NCBI GenBank assembly: GCA_050873965.1
Contig: JBNMJS010000048.1
Location: 1 to 14,405, forward strand
DNA length: 14,405 bases
Source: UBA2883 sp050873965
GTDB taxonomy: Bacteria > Cyanobacteriota > Vampirovibrionia > Gastranaerophilales > Gastranaerophilaceae
Reading direction: 5' to 3'
The notes beneath the pieces were generated by a model that was given only the letters and a program-made list of their open reading frames with translations, did no database searches and was not told the origin of the DNA. Positions within the stretch are counted from its first letter, which is position 1. Each line of letters begins with the position of its first letter. Both the position numbers and the translations under genes were made by a program. Below are positions 6,670 through 13,788 of this stretch, one piece after another.

Positions 6670-6795
6670 ATGATAAGCAGATTAAAAATGGGGATGAACT
6701 TAGTATGCAGTAATGAGTTTTTCCAGTTGTTAATGATGGTATTATTAATATCATTGTTAATGATGATTTCTGACAAATGTTATTTAGGTTTTTAG
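6670..6795 (+). CDS. possible small membrane protein, 41 aa
   Basis: This open frame begins with ATG at 6670, has GAGGAG at 6653-6658 (11 nt upstream, rather far) and stops at 6795. The product starts with a short basic region (Arg4, Lys6) and has one hydrophobic stretch at about residues 17-34 (FFQLLMMVLLISLLMMIS), enough for one membrane span. That stretch carries a DNA-level duplication: TTGTTAATGATG at 6727-6738 and 6754-6765, each encoding LLMM. It lies inside an otherwise gene-free stretch, after a tandem repeat and hairpin and before a terminator on the same strand, which is why it is listed. No family is recognised. It could equally be a chance ORF in an RNA gene; small hydrophobic peptides of type I toxin systems are one precedent, but nothing proves that here. 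Confidence 0.35.
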   Translation: MISRLKMGMNLVCSNEFFQLLMMVLLISLLMMISDKCYLGF

Positions 6796-6942
6796 AGATT
6801 TTTAAAGGATAGTATTTAGTTTTTATAGAAAGGAGTTTTTTAAGTAGCAAATAGGATTTTATAATCCTTGGGACAATATAATATTTTTTTATTTTAAGAT
6901 TTGGAGATAGTTTGGATTTACTAATCCAACAAAAAACGTTAT

Positions 6943-6974
6943 AGACCGGCTTCTAAAAGTCGGTCTGTTTGTTT
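6943..6974 (+). terminator. rho-independent terminator with no known gene upstream
   Basis: AGACCGGCTT (6943-6952) pairs with AAGTCGGTCT (6957-6966) over 10 bp with one G-T pair and a CTAA loop; GTTTGTTT follows. On the + strand the only candidate upstream is the 41-codon ORF or a small RNA, since the nearest annotated genes to the left are on the - strand. Confidence 0.78.
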
Positions 6975-7000
6975 CTGCATTATGAATTAGTATTAATAAT

Positions 7001-7029
7001 TTGATTATTACGTGTGTTTTATTTAAACT
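7001..7029 (+). promoter_or_regulatory. possible promoter of the yceD-rpmF-plsX-fab cluster
   Basis: TTGATT (7001-7006) and TAAACT (7024-7029) are 17 nt apart, each about 4/6 to consensus, just after the terminator at 6943-6974. A start near 7036 would give a leader of about 25 nt. It is the best candidate in the gap, but weak. Confidence 0.4.
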
Positions 7030-7061
7030 TGTAATGCATTGAAGATGTAAAGGAGAAAAGT

Positions 7062-7307
7062 ATGGCACAACAATATATGCCGCAGCAAAAAACAAGAACG
7101 GCTTTGGTATTATTTTTGAAAAGTGTAGCCACTCCTGTATTGTTATATTTTGACAATCCACAGGCAGTATATCTTGAAATGAAACAATTGATGAAAAGTC
7201 CATCACCAGTACTTGTAGAAAAAGAAGCAAATGGACCAGTTAAAAAAATTGCATTCGTTTCAACTCAAATTTCTGGTGTAGTTTTACAGGAAGAAACTTA
7301 TGTATAA
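7062..7307 (+). CDS. uncharacterised 81-aa protein, first gene of the cluster
   Basis: The family is not recognised. The product has a polar Gln-rich start (residues 1-12), then TALVLFLKSVATPVLLYF, a helix-like AVYLEMKQLMKS segment and strand-like stretches PVLVEKE and KKIAFVSTQISGVVLQEE, so a small mixed alpha/beta cytoplasmic domain is likely. No cysteine or catalytic motif is visible. ATG 7062 has AAAGGAGA at the right spacing, so translation is well supported. The end overlaps the start of yceD by eight nt (ATGTATAA), implying translational coupling. Its place ahead of yceD and rpmF suggests a link to ribosome or membrane-lipid synthesis, but this is context only. Confidence 0.88.
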   Translation: MAQQYMPQQKTRTALVLFLKSVATPVLLYFDNPQAVYLEMKQLMKSPSPVLVEKEANGPVKKIAFVSTQISGVVLQEETYV

Positions 7308-7794
7308 AATATCAATTGATGATATAGAAAACGAAAAAAATAAAATATATCACGTTGATTTTGATGATGATATTCCTGAAATAAAAGCCCACGTAAAAGC
7401 AAGTCTTGATTTAATATCATTAGGAGATTTTATTGAGGCAGAAGGAAAAGTTGAAGGAACAATCAAGCTTGAATGTGATTTATGCCTAAAAGAATATGAT
7501 TATAAATTAGATTTTCCAATCAAAGAAATGTATGCAAAAAATACTTTATTTGATGAGCCAAAACAAGAAACTGAACTTAAAGAAGGACAATTTATAACAG
7601 ATTTAAATGGCGAAAATGAGATTGATATTTATGACTTATTGTATCAATCTGTAATATTACAGTTACCAAATAAAAAAGTTTGTGGTATAAATTGTAATGA
7701 GGGAAAATTTGCTCAAGATATTGAACAAGATACCCAAGATGAAAGAATGGCTATCTTTAAAACAATAAAGATAGAGAAACAAAGTCGAAAATAG
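7300..7794 (+). CDS. yceD: YceD/DUF177 family protein
   Basis: The 164-residue product matches the DUF177/YceD family, which is almost always encoded next to rpmF and is linked to large-subunit rRNA accumulation and ribosome assembly (Ycf65/Duf177 in plants and cyanobacteria). Visible features are an early GDFIEAEGKVEGTIKLECDLC region with Cys59 and Cys62, a DIYDLLYQSVILQLP stretch (109-123) and a second pair Cys128 and Cys132 in CGINC. The four cysteines could bind a metal. Length is typical. The ATG lies within the end of the preceding gene; AGGAAG upstream inside that gene serves as ribosome binding site. It is followed by rpmF after 30 nt. Confidence 0.88.
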   Translation: MYKISIDDIENEKNKIYHVDFDDDIPEIKAHVKASLDLISLGDFIEAEGKVEGTIKLECDLCLKEYDYKLDFPIKEMYAKNTLFDEPKQETELKEGQFITDLNGENEIDIYDLLYQSVILQLPNKKVCGINCNEGKFAQDIEQDTQDERMAIFKTIKIEKQSRK

Positions 7795-7824
7795 AATAGT
7801 AAATAAACAGAAAGGTATAAGAAA

Positions 7825-8160
7825 ATGGCAGTACCAAAGAAAAGAACAGGACATAGTGCACAAGGAAAAAGAAGAGCTAATTGGAAGGCTACAAAGCCTG
7901 AAACTACAGTATGTTCAAACTGCGGACAACCTGTATTAGCACATACAGTATGTACCGCTTGTGGCTACTATAAAGGAAAACCTGTAAGTTTAAAAGATAA
8001 AGCAGAAGAAGCTAAAGTTGAAGCTCCTGTTGAAGAACCTAAAAAAACAACAAGAAAAAAATCAACAAAAGCTAAAAAAGCTGAAGAAGCAACTGAAGAA
8101 AAGGCTGAAGAAGTAAAAGCTGAAGAAGTTGTTGAAGAAAAAAAAGAATCTGAAGAATAA
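7825..8160 (+). CDS. rpmF: 50S ribosomal protein L32 with a charged C-terminal tail
   Basis: Residues 1-55 are a normal L32: AVPKKRTGHSAQGKRRANW, then a zinc ribbon with Cys30, Cys33, Cys43 and Cys46 (CSNC...CTACGYYKG). Bacterial L32 is usually about 57-60 residues. Here another 55 or so follow, almost all Lys, Glu and Ala with a basic centre (KKTTRKKSTKAKKA, 73-86) and an acidic end (KAEE/VKAEE/VVEEKK repeats). The tail is in frame with no stop or shift and matches its neighbours in codon use, so it is part of the protein as encoded. Such a low-complexity tail is probably disordered. ATG 7825 has AAAGG about nine nt upstream; plsX begins nine nt after the stop. Confidence 0.95.
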   Translation: MAVPKKRTGHSAQGKRRANWKATKPETTVCSNCGQPVLAHTVCTACGYYKGKPVSLKDKAEEAKVEAPVEEPKKTTRKKSTKAKKAEEATEEKAEEVKAEEVVEEKKESEE

Positions 8161-8169
8161 GAGGAAACG

Positions 8170-9228
8170 ATGACAAGAATAGCTATTGATGCAATGGGTG
8201 GAGATCATGCTCCAGCAGAGATTGTTGCTGGTGCTGTTTGGGCTGCTCAAGAATATGGTGTAGCAATTGACCTTGTTGGCAAAGAAGATGAAATTAGAGC
8301 TGAGTTAGATAAAATCGCTAAAGTTGGTGGAATTTATTCTGACTGTGGCAAAAAAGGACGTCAAATCAAGGTTAAAATCAATTTAGATAAAATTGATTAC
8401 ACTATTACACATGCTTCTGAAGTTATTGAAATGGGAGAAGCAGTTGGTCAAGCTATTCGTAAGAAAAAAGATTCATCTATTGTTCAAGCTGTTAAATCAG
8501 TAGCAGAAGGTCGTTCAGATGGTATTGTTGCAGCAGGTTCAACTGGTGCTGCAATGGCATCAAGTCTTTTTGGTTTAGGTAGAATCAAAGGTATTACAAG
8601 ACCTGCTATTGCTGTTACACTACCAACAGTTGCAAAACCAATCGTTTTAATTGATGGTGGTGCAAATAGTGATTGTACAGCACAAATGCTTAAACAGTTT
8701 GCAGTGATGGGTGCTACTTATTCTAAGAATGTTCTTGGTATTGATAATCCAAGAGTTGGAGTCTTAAATATTGGTGAAGAGGCTGAAAAAGGTAATCCTC
8801 TTGCTAAAGAAACACACAAACTTCTTGAAGAAGACTCTGAAAATATTAATTTCGTGGGTAATATTGAAGGTAAAGAAATCTTCTTAAGCAAATGTGATGT
8901 TGTTGTTTGCGATGGTTTCGTAGGTAACGTTGCATTAAAAGTTACAGAAGGTTCTTCTTCAATGTTGTTCCACATGTTGCAAGCTGAGTTTAAATCAGAC
9001 TTTATTGGTATGATAGTTGGTTTGCTTGCAAAACCGTTTATGAGAAGAATTTATAAAAGAATCAATTACGAAGAATTCGGTGGTTCTTTACTGTTGGGAG
9101 TTAGAGGAATTTCTGTTATCGCTCACGGAAGAAGTAGAGCTTATGCGATTAAAAATGCTATAAGAGTTGCAAAAGATGCCGTTGAAACTGGTGTTAACAA
9201 GAAAATTTCAGAATTTATTGAGGGTTAA
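8170..9228 (+). CDS. plsX: phosphate acyltransferase PlsX
   Basis: PlsX converts acyl-ACP and phosphate to acyl phosphate, the acyl donor for PlsY in phosphatidic acid synthesis; it acts at the inner face of the membrane. The 352-residue product shows AIDAMGGDHAP (5-15), HASEVIEM (81-88), KKKDSS (98-103), AAGSTGA (121-127), DGGAN (162-166), NIGEE (200-204), NFVGNIEG (227-234) and CDGFVGNV (247-254), all family hallmarks. It is about 15-20 residues longer than the common 330-335, with extra sequence near residues 51-75 (VGGIYSDCGKKGRQIKVK), probably a surface loop. AGAGGA precedes ATG 8170. fabH starts two nt after its stop, so the two are very likely co-translated. Confidence 0.97.
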   Translation: MTRIAIDAMGGDHAPAEIVAGAVWAAQEYGVAIDLVGKEDEIRAELDKIAKVGGIYSDCGKKGRQIKVKINLDKIDYTITHASEVIEMGEAVGQAIRKKKDSSIVQAVKSVAEGRSDGIVAAGSTGAAMASSLFGLGRIKGITRPAIAVTLPTVAKPIVLIDGGANSDCTAQMLKQFAVMGATYSKNVLGIDNPRVGVLNIGEEAEKGNPLAKETHKLLEEDSENINFVGNIEGKEIFLSKCDVVVCDGFVGNVALKVTEGSSSMLFHMLQAEFKSDFIGMIVGLLAKPFMRRIYKRINYEEFGGSLLLGVRGISVIAHGRSRAYAIKNAIRVAKDAVETGVNKKISEFIEG

Positions 9229-9230
9229 AC

Positions 9231-10241
9231 ATGACTAACAATTATATTCCGGTAAGAATAGCAGGTGTAGGATATGGTCTGCCTAATGCTGTTGTTACAA
9301 ATGATGATTTGACTAAATTGTATGAAACATCAGATGAATGGATTTATACACGTACTGGTATTAAAGAAAGACGTGTTGTTTCTGGTGATGAAGATGCTAT
9401 CACTTTAGGTTTTGAAGCTGCTCAAAAAGCATTAGCAAAATCTGGCATCAAAGCTGAAGAATTAGATTTGATTATTGCTGCATCATCTGCACCACCTCAA
9501 TTGTATCCAGCAATTGCTTGTCATATTCAATCAAAATTAGGTATCGAAACAGATATTCCTGCATTTGATATTACAGCAGCATGTTCTGGTTTGATTTATG
9601 GTATGCAAGTCGCAAAAGGTTTTATTAATTCTGGTATTTACAAAAATATTTTGATTGTTGCAACAGATAACAATACAAGATACCTAGACTGGAAAGATAG
9701 AGGAACATCTATTTTATTCGGTGATGGTGCTGGTGCTATGGTTGTTACTGCTGCTGAAGATGGTGTTGATGATATTCTTGCCATTGATATTAAAGCTAAA
9801 GGTTCTATTGGAGAACTTATTTATAAAGATAATGTTGGTCAAAACTGTCCATTAGTTGAGCCTTGTTCTGAGCACGATGGGTTTATTCACATGAACGGTA
9901 AAGAAGTTTACAAATTCGTTGTAAGAATGTTGCCTCAATATATTGAAGACATCATTGCAAGTGCTGGATTAAAAGCAAGTGACATCGATTACTTAATCCC
10001 ACACCAAGCAAATTTAAGAATTATCCAAGCTATTCAAGAAAGACTTGAATACAGTGATGAAAAAGTTATTACTAACATAAAATACTACGGCAATACATCT
10101 GCTGCATCAGTGCCAATCGCACTTGCAGAAGGTGTTGAAAAAGGTACTGTTAAACTAGGTTCTACTGCTATCCTTTGTGGATTTGGTGCAGGTATGACTT
10201 GGGGTGGTGCTATTGTTAGACTTCGTGACGGTATTTGTTAG
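9231..10241 (+). CDS. fabH: beta-ketoacyl-ACP synthase III
   Basis: FabH condenses an acyl-CoA primer (usually acetyl-CoA) with malonyl-ACP to start fatty-acid synthesis. The 336-residue product has the Cys-His-Asn triad: Cys118 in TAACSG, His258 in IPHQAN and Asn288 in YYGNTS. It also has ETSDEWIYTRTGIKERR near the N-terminus and GFGAGMTWGG near the C-terminus, both typical. Length is normal. The ATG lies two nt after plsX, with GAGGG at 9221-9225 as ribosome binding site inside the plsX end. It is followed by a 63-nt gap with a palindrome before fabD. Confidence 0.97.
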   Translation: MTNNYIPVRIAGVGYGLPNAVVTNDDLTKLYETSDEWIYTRTGIKERRVVSGDEDAITLGFEAAQKALAKSGIKAEELDLIIAASSAPPQLYPAIACHIQSKLGIETDIPAFDITAACSGLIYGMQVAKGFINSGIYKNILIVATDNNTRYLDWKDRGTSILFGDGAGAMVVTAAEDGVDDILAIDIKAKGSIGELIYKDNVGQNCPLVEPCSEHDGFIHMNGKEVYKFVVRMLPQYIEDIIASAGLKASDIDYLIPHQANLRIIQAIQERLEYSDEKVITNIKYYGNTSAASVPIALAEGVEKGTVKLGSTAILCGFGAGMTWGGAIVRLRDGIC

Positions 10242-10261
10242 TAGCGAAAGTGATGTGTGAA

Positions 10262-10284
10262 TTTACGTAGTATAACTATGTAAA
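10262..10284 (+). other. palindrome between fabH and fabD
   Basis: TTTACGTAGT (10262-10271) and ACTATGTAAA (10275-10284) form a 10-bp inverted repeat with one G-T pair and an ATA centre. There is no T tract, so it is not a terminator. It could be an operator or an mRNA processing or stabilising hairpin 20 nt before the fabD start. It does not match the FapR or FabR operator patterns known to me. Confidence 0.5.
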
Positions 10285-10304
10285 ATTATGAAAGGGTATG
10301 AATT

Positions 10305-11255
10305 ATGACCGAAAAAATAGCATTTCTTTTTCCTGGACAAGGTTCTCAAGCCGTAGGTATGGGAAAAGACTTATATGATAATTTTGAAAGTGCTAAGAAT
10401 GTTTTTGATACTGCTGACAAAGTTTTATCAAAAAGTATTTCTTCAATGTGTTTTGAAGGACCAGAAGATAGTCTAAAACAAACCATCAATACACAACCTT
10501 CAATTGTGACTATGTCAATTGCTGCAATGGAAGCATTGAAATCAGAATTAGATATCATTCCTAGTTACACAGCAGGTCACAGTTTAGGTGAATATTGTGC
10601 TATGTACACATCTGGTGTTATGTCATTAGAAAACACATTAAAAGCAATCCAAAAAAGAGCAGATTTGATGAGTGCAACAAAAGGTGGTAGCATGGCTGCT
10701 GTTCTTAACGCATCAGAAGAACAGTTAAAAGCAGGTTTGGAAGAAGGTTCAAAAGTTGGTTACGTAGATGTTGCTAACTACAATTCTCCAGCACAAGTTG
10801 TTATTACTGGTGCAGAAGATGCAGTTAAAGCTGCTAGTGATTATATGGTTGCTAACGGTGTAAGAAGAGTTGTTCCTCTTGCAGTATCTGGTGCATTCCA
10901 TTCTAAATTTATGGAAAACGCTGGTAAAGAATTTGCAGAATTCGTTTCTAGTTTGGAATTGAATAATGCATCTATTCCTGTAATAACAAACGTTGATGCA
11001 GAAATCACTACAAGTAGTGAAGATTTCAGAGTTAAGATGCCAAAACAAATTTATTCATCTGTTCATTGGACTCAAACTATTGAAAAAATGATTGCAGAAG
11101 GTGTTGATACATTCATAGAAATCGGACCAGGAAAAGTATTGGCAGGATTAAACAGAAAGATTAGTTCTGATATTACAACATACAATATTTTTGATAAAGC
11201 ATCATTAGATGCAACAGTTAGTGCATTAAAAGAAAATCTTTGTTGTGCAAAATAA
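10305..11255 (+). CDS. fabD: malonyl-CoA:ACP transacylase
   Basis: FabD moves malonate from CoA to ACP, supplying the extender for FabH and FabF. The 316-residue product has FPGQGSQ at 9-15 (oxyanion region), the nucleophile Ser93 in GHSLGEY, a QKRADLM segment with the malonyl-binding Arg, His199 in SGAFHS and IGPGKVLAGL near the C-terminus. Length is normal. AAAGGGT sits upstream of ATG 10305. fabG begins 17 nt after the stop. Confidence 0.97.
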   Translation: MTEKIAFLFPGQGSQAVGMGKDLYDNFESAKNVFDTADKVLSKSISSMCFEGPEDSLKQTINTQPSIVTMSIAAMEALKSELDIIPSYTAGHSLGEYCAMYTSGVMSLENTLKAIQKRADLMSATKGGSMAAVLNASEEQLKAGLEEGSKVGYVDVANYNSPAQVVITGAEDAVKAASDYMVANGVRRVVPLAVSGAFHSKFMENAGKEFAEFVSSLELNNASIPVITNVDAEITTSSEDFRVKMPKQIYSSVHWTQTIEKMIAEGVDTFIEIGPGKVLAGLNRKISSDITTYNIFDKASLDATVSALKENLCCAK

Positions 11256-11272
11256 GAAAAGGGAAAATTATT

Positions 11273-12004
11273 ATGACAGATAAAAAAGTAGCATTAGTAA
11301 CAGGTGGTTCAAGAGGTATTGGACGTGCTTGTGCATTGGAACTTGGTAAAGCAGGTTATGATGTAGTTATCAACTATGCAGGTAATGCTGAAGCAGCAGC
11401 AAAAACAGTTGAAGATATTAAGGCTTTAGGTGTTGATGCAGAAGCTTATAAATTTGATGTTTCAAATAAAGAAGAAGTTGATAAAGCTATTGCAGAAATT
11501 ATAGAAAAATACGGTAGAATTGATGTATTAGTTAATAATGCCGGTATTACAAGAGATGATTTATTTATCAGAATGAATGAAGATAAATGGACTGCCGTTA
11601 TCAATACAAACTTAAATAGTGCATACTATGTATCAAAACCAGTTGTAAAATTGATGATGAAACAACGTAGTGGTTCTATTGTAAGTACAACAAGTGTTGT
11701 TGGTTTGTACGGAAACCCAGGTCAAGCAAACTATTCAGCTGCCAAAGCAGGTTTGGTTGGTTTCACTAAGTCATTAGCAAAAGAATTAGGTGTAAGAGGT
11801 ATTAGAGTAAATGCCGTTGCTCCTGGTTTCATTGCAACAGATATGACAAAAGATTTGGGTAACACTGATGAATACATGAAGATGATTCCATTAAAAAGAA
11901 TGGGACAAGCAGAAGACATTGCAAAAGCTGTTAAATTCTTGGCGGTTGATGCAGATTATGTTACAGGTCAAGTTCTTCAAGTTGACGGTGGTTTGATAAT
12001 TTAG
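11273..12004 (+). CDS. fabG: 3-oxoacyl-ACP reductase
   Basis: FabG uses NADPH to reduce 3-ketoacyl-ACP to 3-hydroxyacyl-ACP in each elongation round. The 243-residue short-chain dehydrogenase has the nucleotide motif TGGSRGIG (10-17), NNAG (88-91) and the catalytic set Asn113, Ser141, Tyr154 and Lys158 (YSAAK). It ends in QVLQVDGG as expected. The frame is open to 11240, inside fabD, but ATG 11273 gives the standard N-terminus and has AAAAGGGA upstream. The leader (AAGAAAAGGGAAAATTATT) closely resembles that of the SIMPL gene. A 103-nt gap follows with a new promoter for acpP. Confidence 0.97.
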   Translation: MTDKKVALVTGGSRGIGRACALELGKAGYDVVINYAGNAEAAAKTVEDIKALGVDAEAYKFDVSNKEEVDKAIAEIIEKYGRIDVLVNNAGITRDDLFIRMNEDKWTAVINTNLNSAYYVSKPVVKLMMKQRSGSIVSTTSVVGLYGNPGQANYSAAKAGLVGFTKSLAKELGVRGIRVNAVAPGFIATDMTKDLGNTDEYMKMIPLKRMGQAEDIAKAVKFLAVDADYVTGQVLQVDGGLII

Positions 12005-12036
12005 TAATAAAACTTAAACAATTTTGTATAGAGTTT

Positions 12037-12064
12037 TTGCAAAATTATCTTGAAATAGTATAAT
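12037..12064 (+). promoter_or_regulatory. acpP promoter inside the fab cluster
   Basis: TATAAT (12059-12064) is a perfect -10 box; TTGCAA at 12037-12042 lies 16 nt upstream (4/6), or TTTGCA 17 nt upstream. Start near 12071 gives a leader of about 37 nt. A 7-bp inverted repeat, AATTTTG (12020-12026) and CAAAATT (12040-12046), overlaps the -35 region and could be an operator. Confidence 0.65.
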
Positions 12065-12107
12065 TTATTATGAACAGTGTAAAATATTAAAAAATGAGGA
12101 TTAAAAA

Positions 12108-12341
12108 ATGAGCGAAACATTAGAAAAAGTAAAAAAAGTTGTTGTTAATCAATTAAGTGTTGATGAATCTTTAGTTACTCCAGAAGCTAGCTTCTCTGGT
12201 GATTTAGGTGCTGATTCATTAGATACAGTTGAATTAGTAATGGCATTCGAAGAAGAATTCGGTTGTGAAATTCCTGAAGAAGAAGCTGAAAAAATTCAAA
12301 CAGTTCAAGACGCTGTAAATTATATTGAAGCTCACTCATAA
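12108..12341 (+). CDS. acpP: acyl carrier protein
   Basis: ACP carries growing acyl chains on a 4'-phosphopantetheine arm. The 77-residue acidic product has the attachment site Ser37 in GADSLDTVELVMAFEEEFG, helix 3 IPEEEAEKI and a C-terminal helix, with normal length. GAGGA precedes ATG 12108. It has its own promoter in the preceding gap and a GC-rich hairpin right after it, an arrangement that would let this abundant protein be made in excess of the enzymes around it. Confidence 0.98.
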   Translation: MSETLEKVKKVVVNQLSVDESLVTPEASFSGDLGADSLDTVELVMAFEEEFGCEIPEEEAEKIQTVQDAVNYIEAHS

Positions 12342-12361
12342 TCGGATTAAAGCATAAATTA

Positions 12362-12381
12362 ACGGGGGATTTTTCCCCCGT
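12362..12381 (+). other. GC-rich hairpin between acpP and fabF
   Basis: ACGGGGGA (12362-12369) pairs with TCCCCCGT (12374-12381) over 8 bp with a TTTT loop, in DNA otherwise very AT-rich. No T tract follows, so full termination is unlikely. It is better read as an attenuator or 3' stabiliser of a short acpP mRNA, with read-through to fabF 25 nt downstream. Confidence 0.6.
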
Positions 12382-12406
12382 GATTATCAATAGAAAAGGT
12401 AAAGAG

Positions 12407-13651
12407 ATGACAAAACGAAGAGTTGTAATAACAGGTATGGGCGCTGTATCACCTTATGGTGTTGGTGTTGACAAATTTTGGAGTAACATTATTGCTGGTA
12501 AAAGTGGTATCAGCTTATCAGAAGGTTTAGACGAACGTCATACCGTTAAAATTTCAGGACAAGTTAAAGACTTCAATCCTGAAGAATATATAGACCCTAA
12601 AGAATGTAAAAGAATGGATAGATTCACACAATTTGGTCTAGTTGCTGCTGAAGAAGCAATCAAAGATGCTAATTTAGAAGGTGCTGACATCGATCCATAT
12701 AAAATAGGTGTAATAGTTAGTTCTGCTGCAGGTGGATTTAAAACTCTTGAAAAAAGTGAAAAGGCTATTATTCAACGTGGTCCAACAAAATGTTCACCAT
12801 TTACAATTCCTATGATGATTGCTGATATGGCATCAGGTAGAATTTCTATGAAATATGGTTTTAAAGGTGTAAACAAGGCTGTTTTATCAGCTTGTGCTAC
12901 AGGTACTCACTCAATTGGTGATGCATTTAGAACTATTCAATATGGTGATGCTGATGTTATGGTTGCAGGTGGTTGTGAGGCAACTATTTGTGATATAGGT
13001 ATCGGTGCATTTACTGTTGCTAGAACATTATCAAAACGTAACGACGAACCAGAAAAAGCAAGCAGACCTTATGATAAAGATAGAGATGGTTTCATCATGT
13101 CTGAAGGTGCTGGTGTTCTTGTATTAGAAGAATATGAATTAGCTAAAAAACGTGGTGCTCATATTTATGCAGAAATCGTTGGTTATGGTCAATCTGCAGA
13201 TGCTTATGATATGGTTGCTCCTTGTCCAGAAGGTAACGGTGCTACTAAATCTATGGAATTTGCTCTTGAAGATGCTGGCTTGAAACCACAAGATATTCAA
13301 TACATCAATACACACGGTACAAGTACTGGTTTAGGTGACAAAGCAGAATCAAAAGCAGTTGAAAGAATGTTTGGTTCTAAAGAAGAAAACAAAAACTTAT
13401 ATGTTAGTTCAACAAAGAGTATGCATGGTCACATGTTAGGTGCAACTGGTGCTATTGAAAGTATCGCTTGTATCAAAACAATCAATGAAAACATTGTTCC
13501 ACCTACTATCAACCTTGATAATCAAGACGAAGAAGTAGCTGATTTGAACTATGTTCCTCATAAAGCACAAAAAGCTGATGTTCATGCTGCATTAACAAAT
13601 TCATTCGGATTTGGTGGTCACAATGCAACATTAGTATTCAAAGAAATTTAA
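12407..13651 (+). CDS. fabF: beta-ketoacyl-ACP synthase II
   Basis: FabF elongates acyl-ACP with malonyl-ACP in the main condensation cycle. The 414-residue product has the Cys-His-His triad: Cys163 in SACATGTHS, His303 in NTHGTSTGLGD and His340 in KSMHGHMLGA, with Lys337 also conserved. It begins with RRVVITGMGAVSPYG and ends in NSFGFGGHNATLVF, both typical. An upstream in-frame GTG at 12380 overlaps the hairpin; ATG 12407 gives the usual N-terminus and has AAAAGG seven nt upstream. It is the last gene of the cluster, followed by a terminator. Confidence 0.97.
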   Translation: MTKRRVVITGMGAVSPYGVGVDKFWSNIIAGKSGISLSEGLDERHTVKISGQVKDFNPEEYIDPKECKRMDRFTQFGLVAAEEAIKDANLEGADIDPYKIGVIVSSAAGGFKTLEKSEKAIIQRGPTKCSPFTIPMMIADMASGRISMKYGFKGVNKAVLSACATGTHSIGDAFRTIQYGDADVMVAGGCEATICDIGIGAFTVARTLSKRNDEPEKASRPYDKDRDGFIMSEGAGVLVLEEYELAKKRGAHIYAEIVGYGQSADAYDMVAPCPEGNGATKSMEFALEDAGLKPQDIQYINTHGTSTGLGDKAESKAVERMFGSKEENKNLYVSSTKSMHGHMLGATGAIESIACIKTINENIVPPTINLDNQDEEVADLNYVPHKAQKADVHAALTNSFGFGGHNATLVFKEI

Positions 13652-13674
13652 CTTTAAGTTAATTATAATTTTTG

Positions 13675-13708
13675 AAAAAGAGGTTATACAATGTAGGACC
13701 TCTTTTTT
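13675..13708 (+). terminator. terminator of the fab cluster
   Basis: AAAAAGAGGT (13675-13684) pairs with ACCTCTTTTT (13698-13707) around a 13-nt loop, with a run of six T at 13703-13708, 24 nt after the fabF stop. Confidence 0.9.
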
Positions 13709-13788
13709 AATGCTTATAGATATAGTTAATTGGTGGATTTTTATATTATATATTTATTTATAATATTCATTAGTAATAGGAGATAAAT

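Larger units (their letters stand above)
6439..7061. other. 623-bp stretch without a recognised gene
   Basis: It holds the parvulin promoter (6470-6498), the tandem repeat (6561-6580), the hairpin (6621-6651), the 41-codon ORF (6670-6795), an unused Shine-Dalgarno-like AGAAAGGAG near 6827-6835 with no start codon in reach, small hairpins at 6853-6868 (AGGATT/AATCCT) and 6912-6929 (TTGGATT/AATCCAA), a terminator (6943-6974) and a possible promoter for the downstream cluster. The order suggests a short + strand transcript of roughly 380 nt between about 6595 and 6974. No known RNA family (tmRNA, 6S, SRP, RNase P, riboswitch) was recognised. Confidence 0.5.

Noticed and set aside
6638..6850. 70-codon - strand frame opposite the small ORF
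   Set aside because: It would need a TTG start with no ribosome binding site at proper spacing, and the product looks like antisense sequence.
6827..6850. Gene start after the AGAAAGGAG motif
   Set aside because: No ATG, GTG or TTG occurs within usable distance, and stops follow immediately.
6889..7230. 113-codon - strand frame
   Set aside because: It runs through the terminator hairpin and the start of the well-supported 7062 gene; no recognisable domain.
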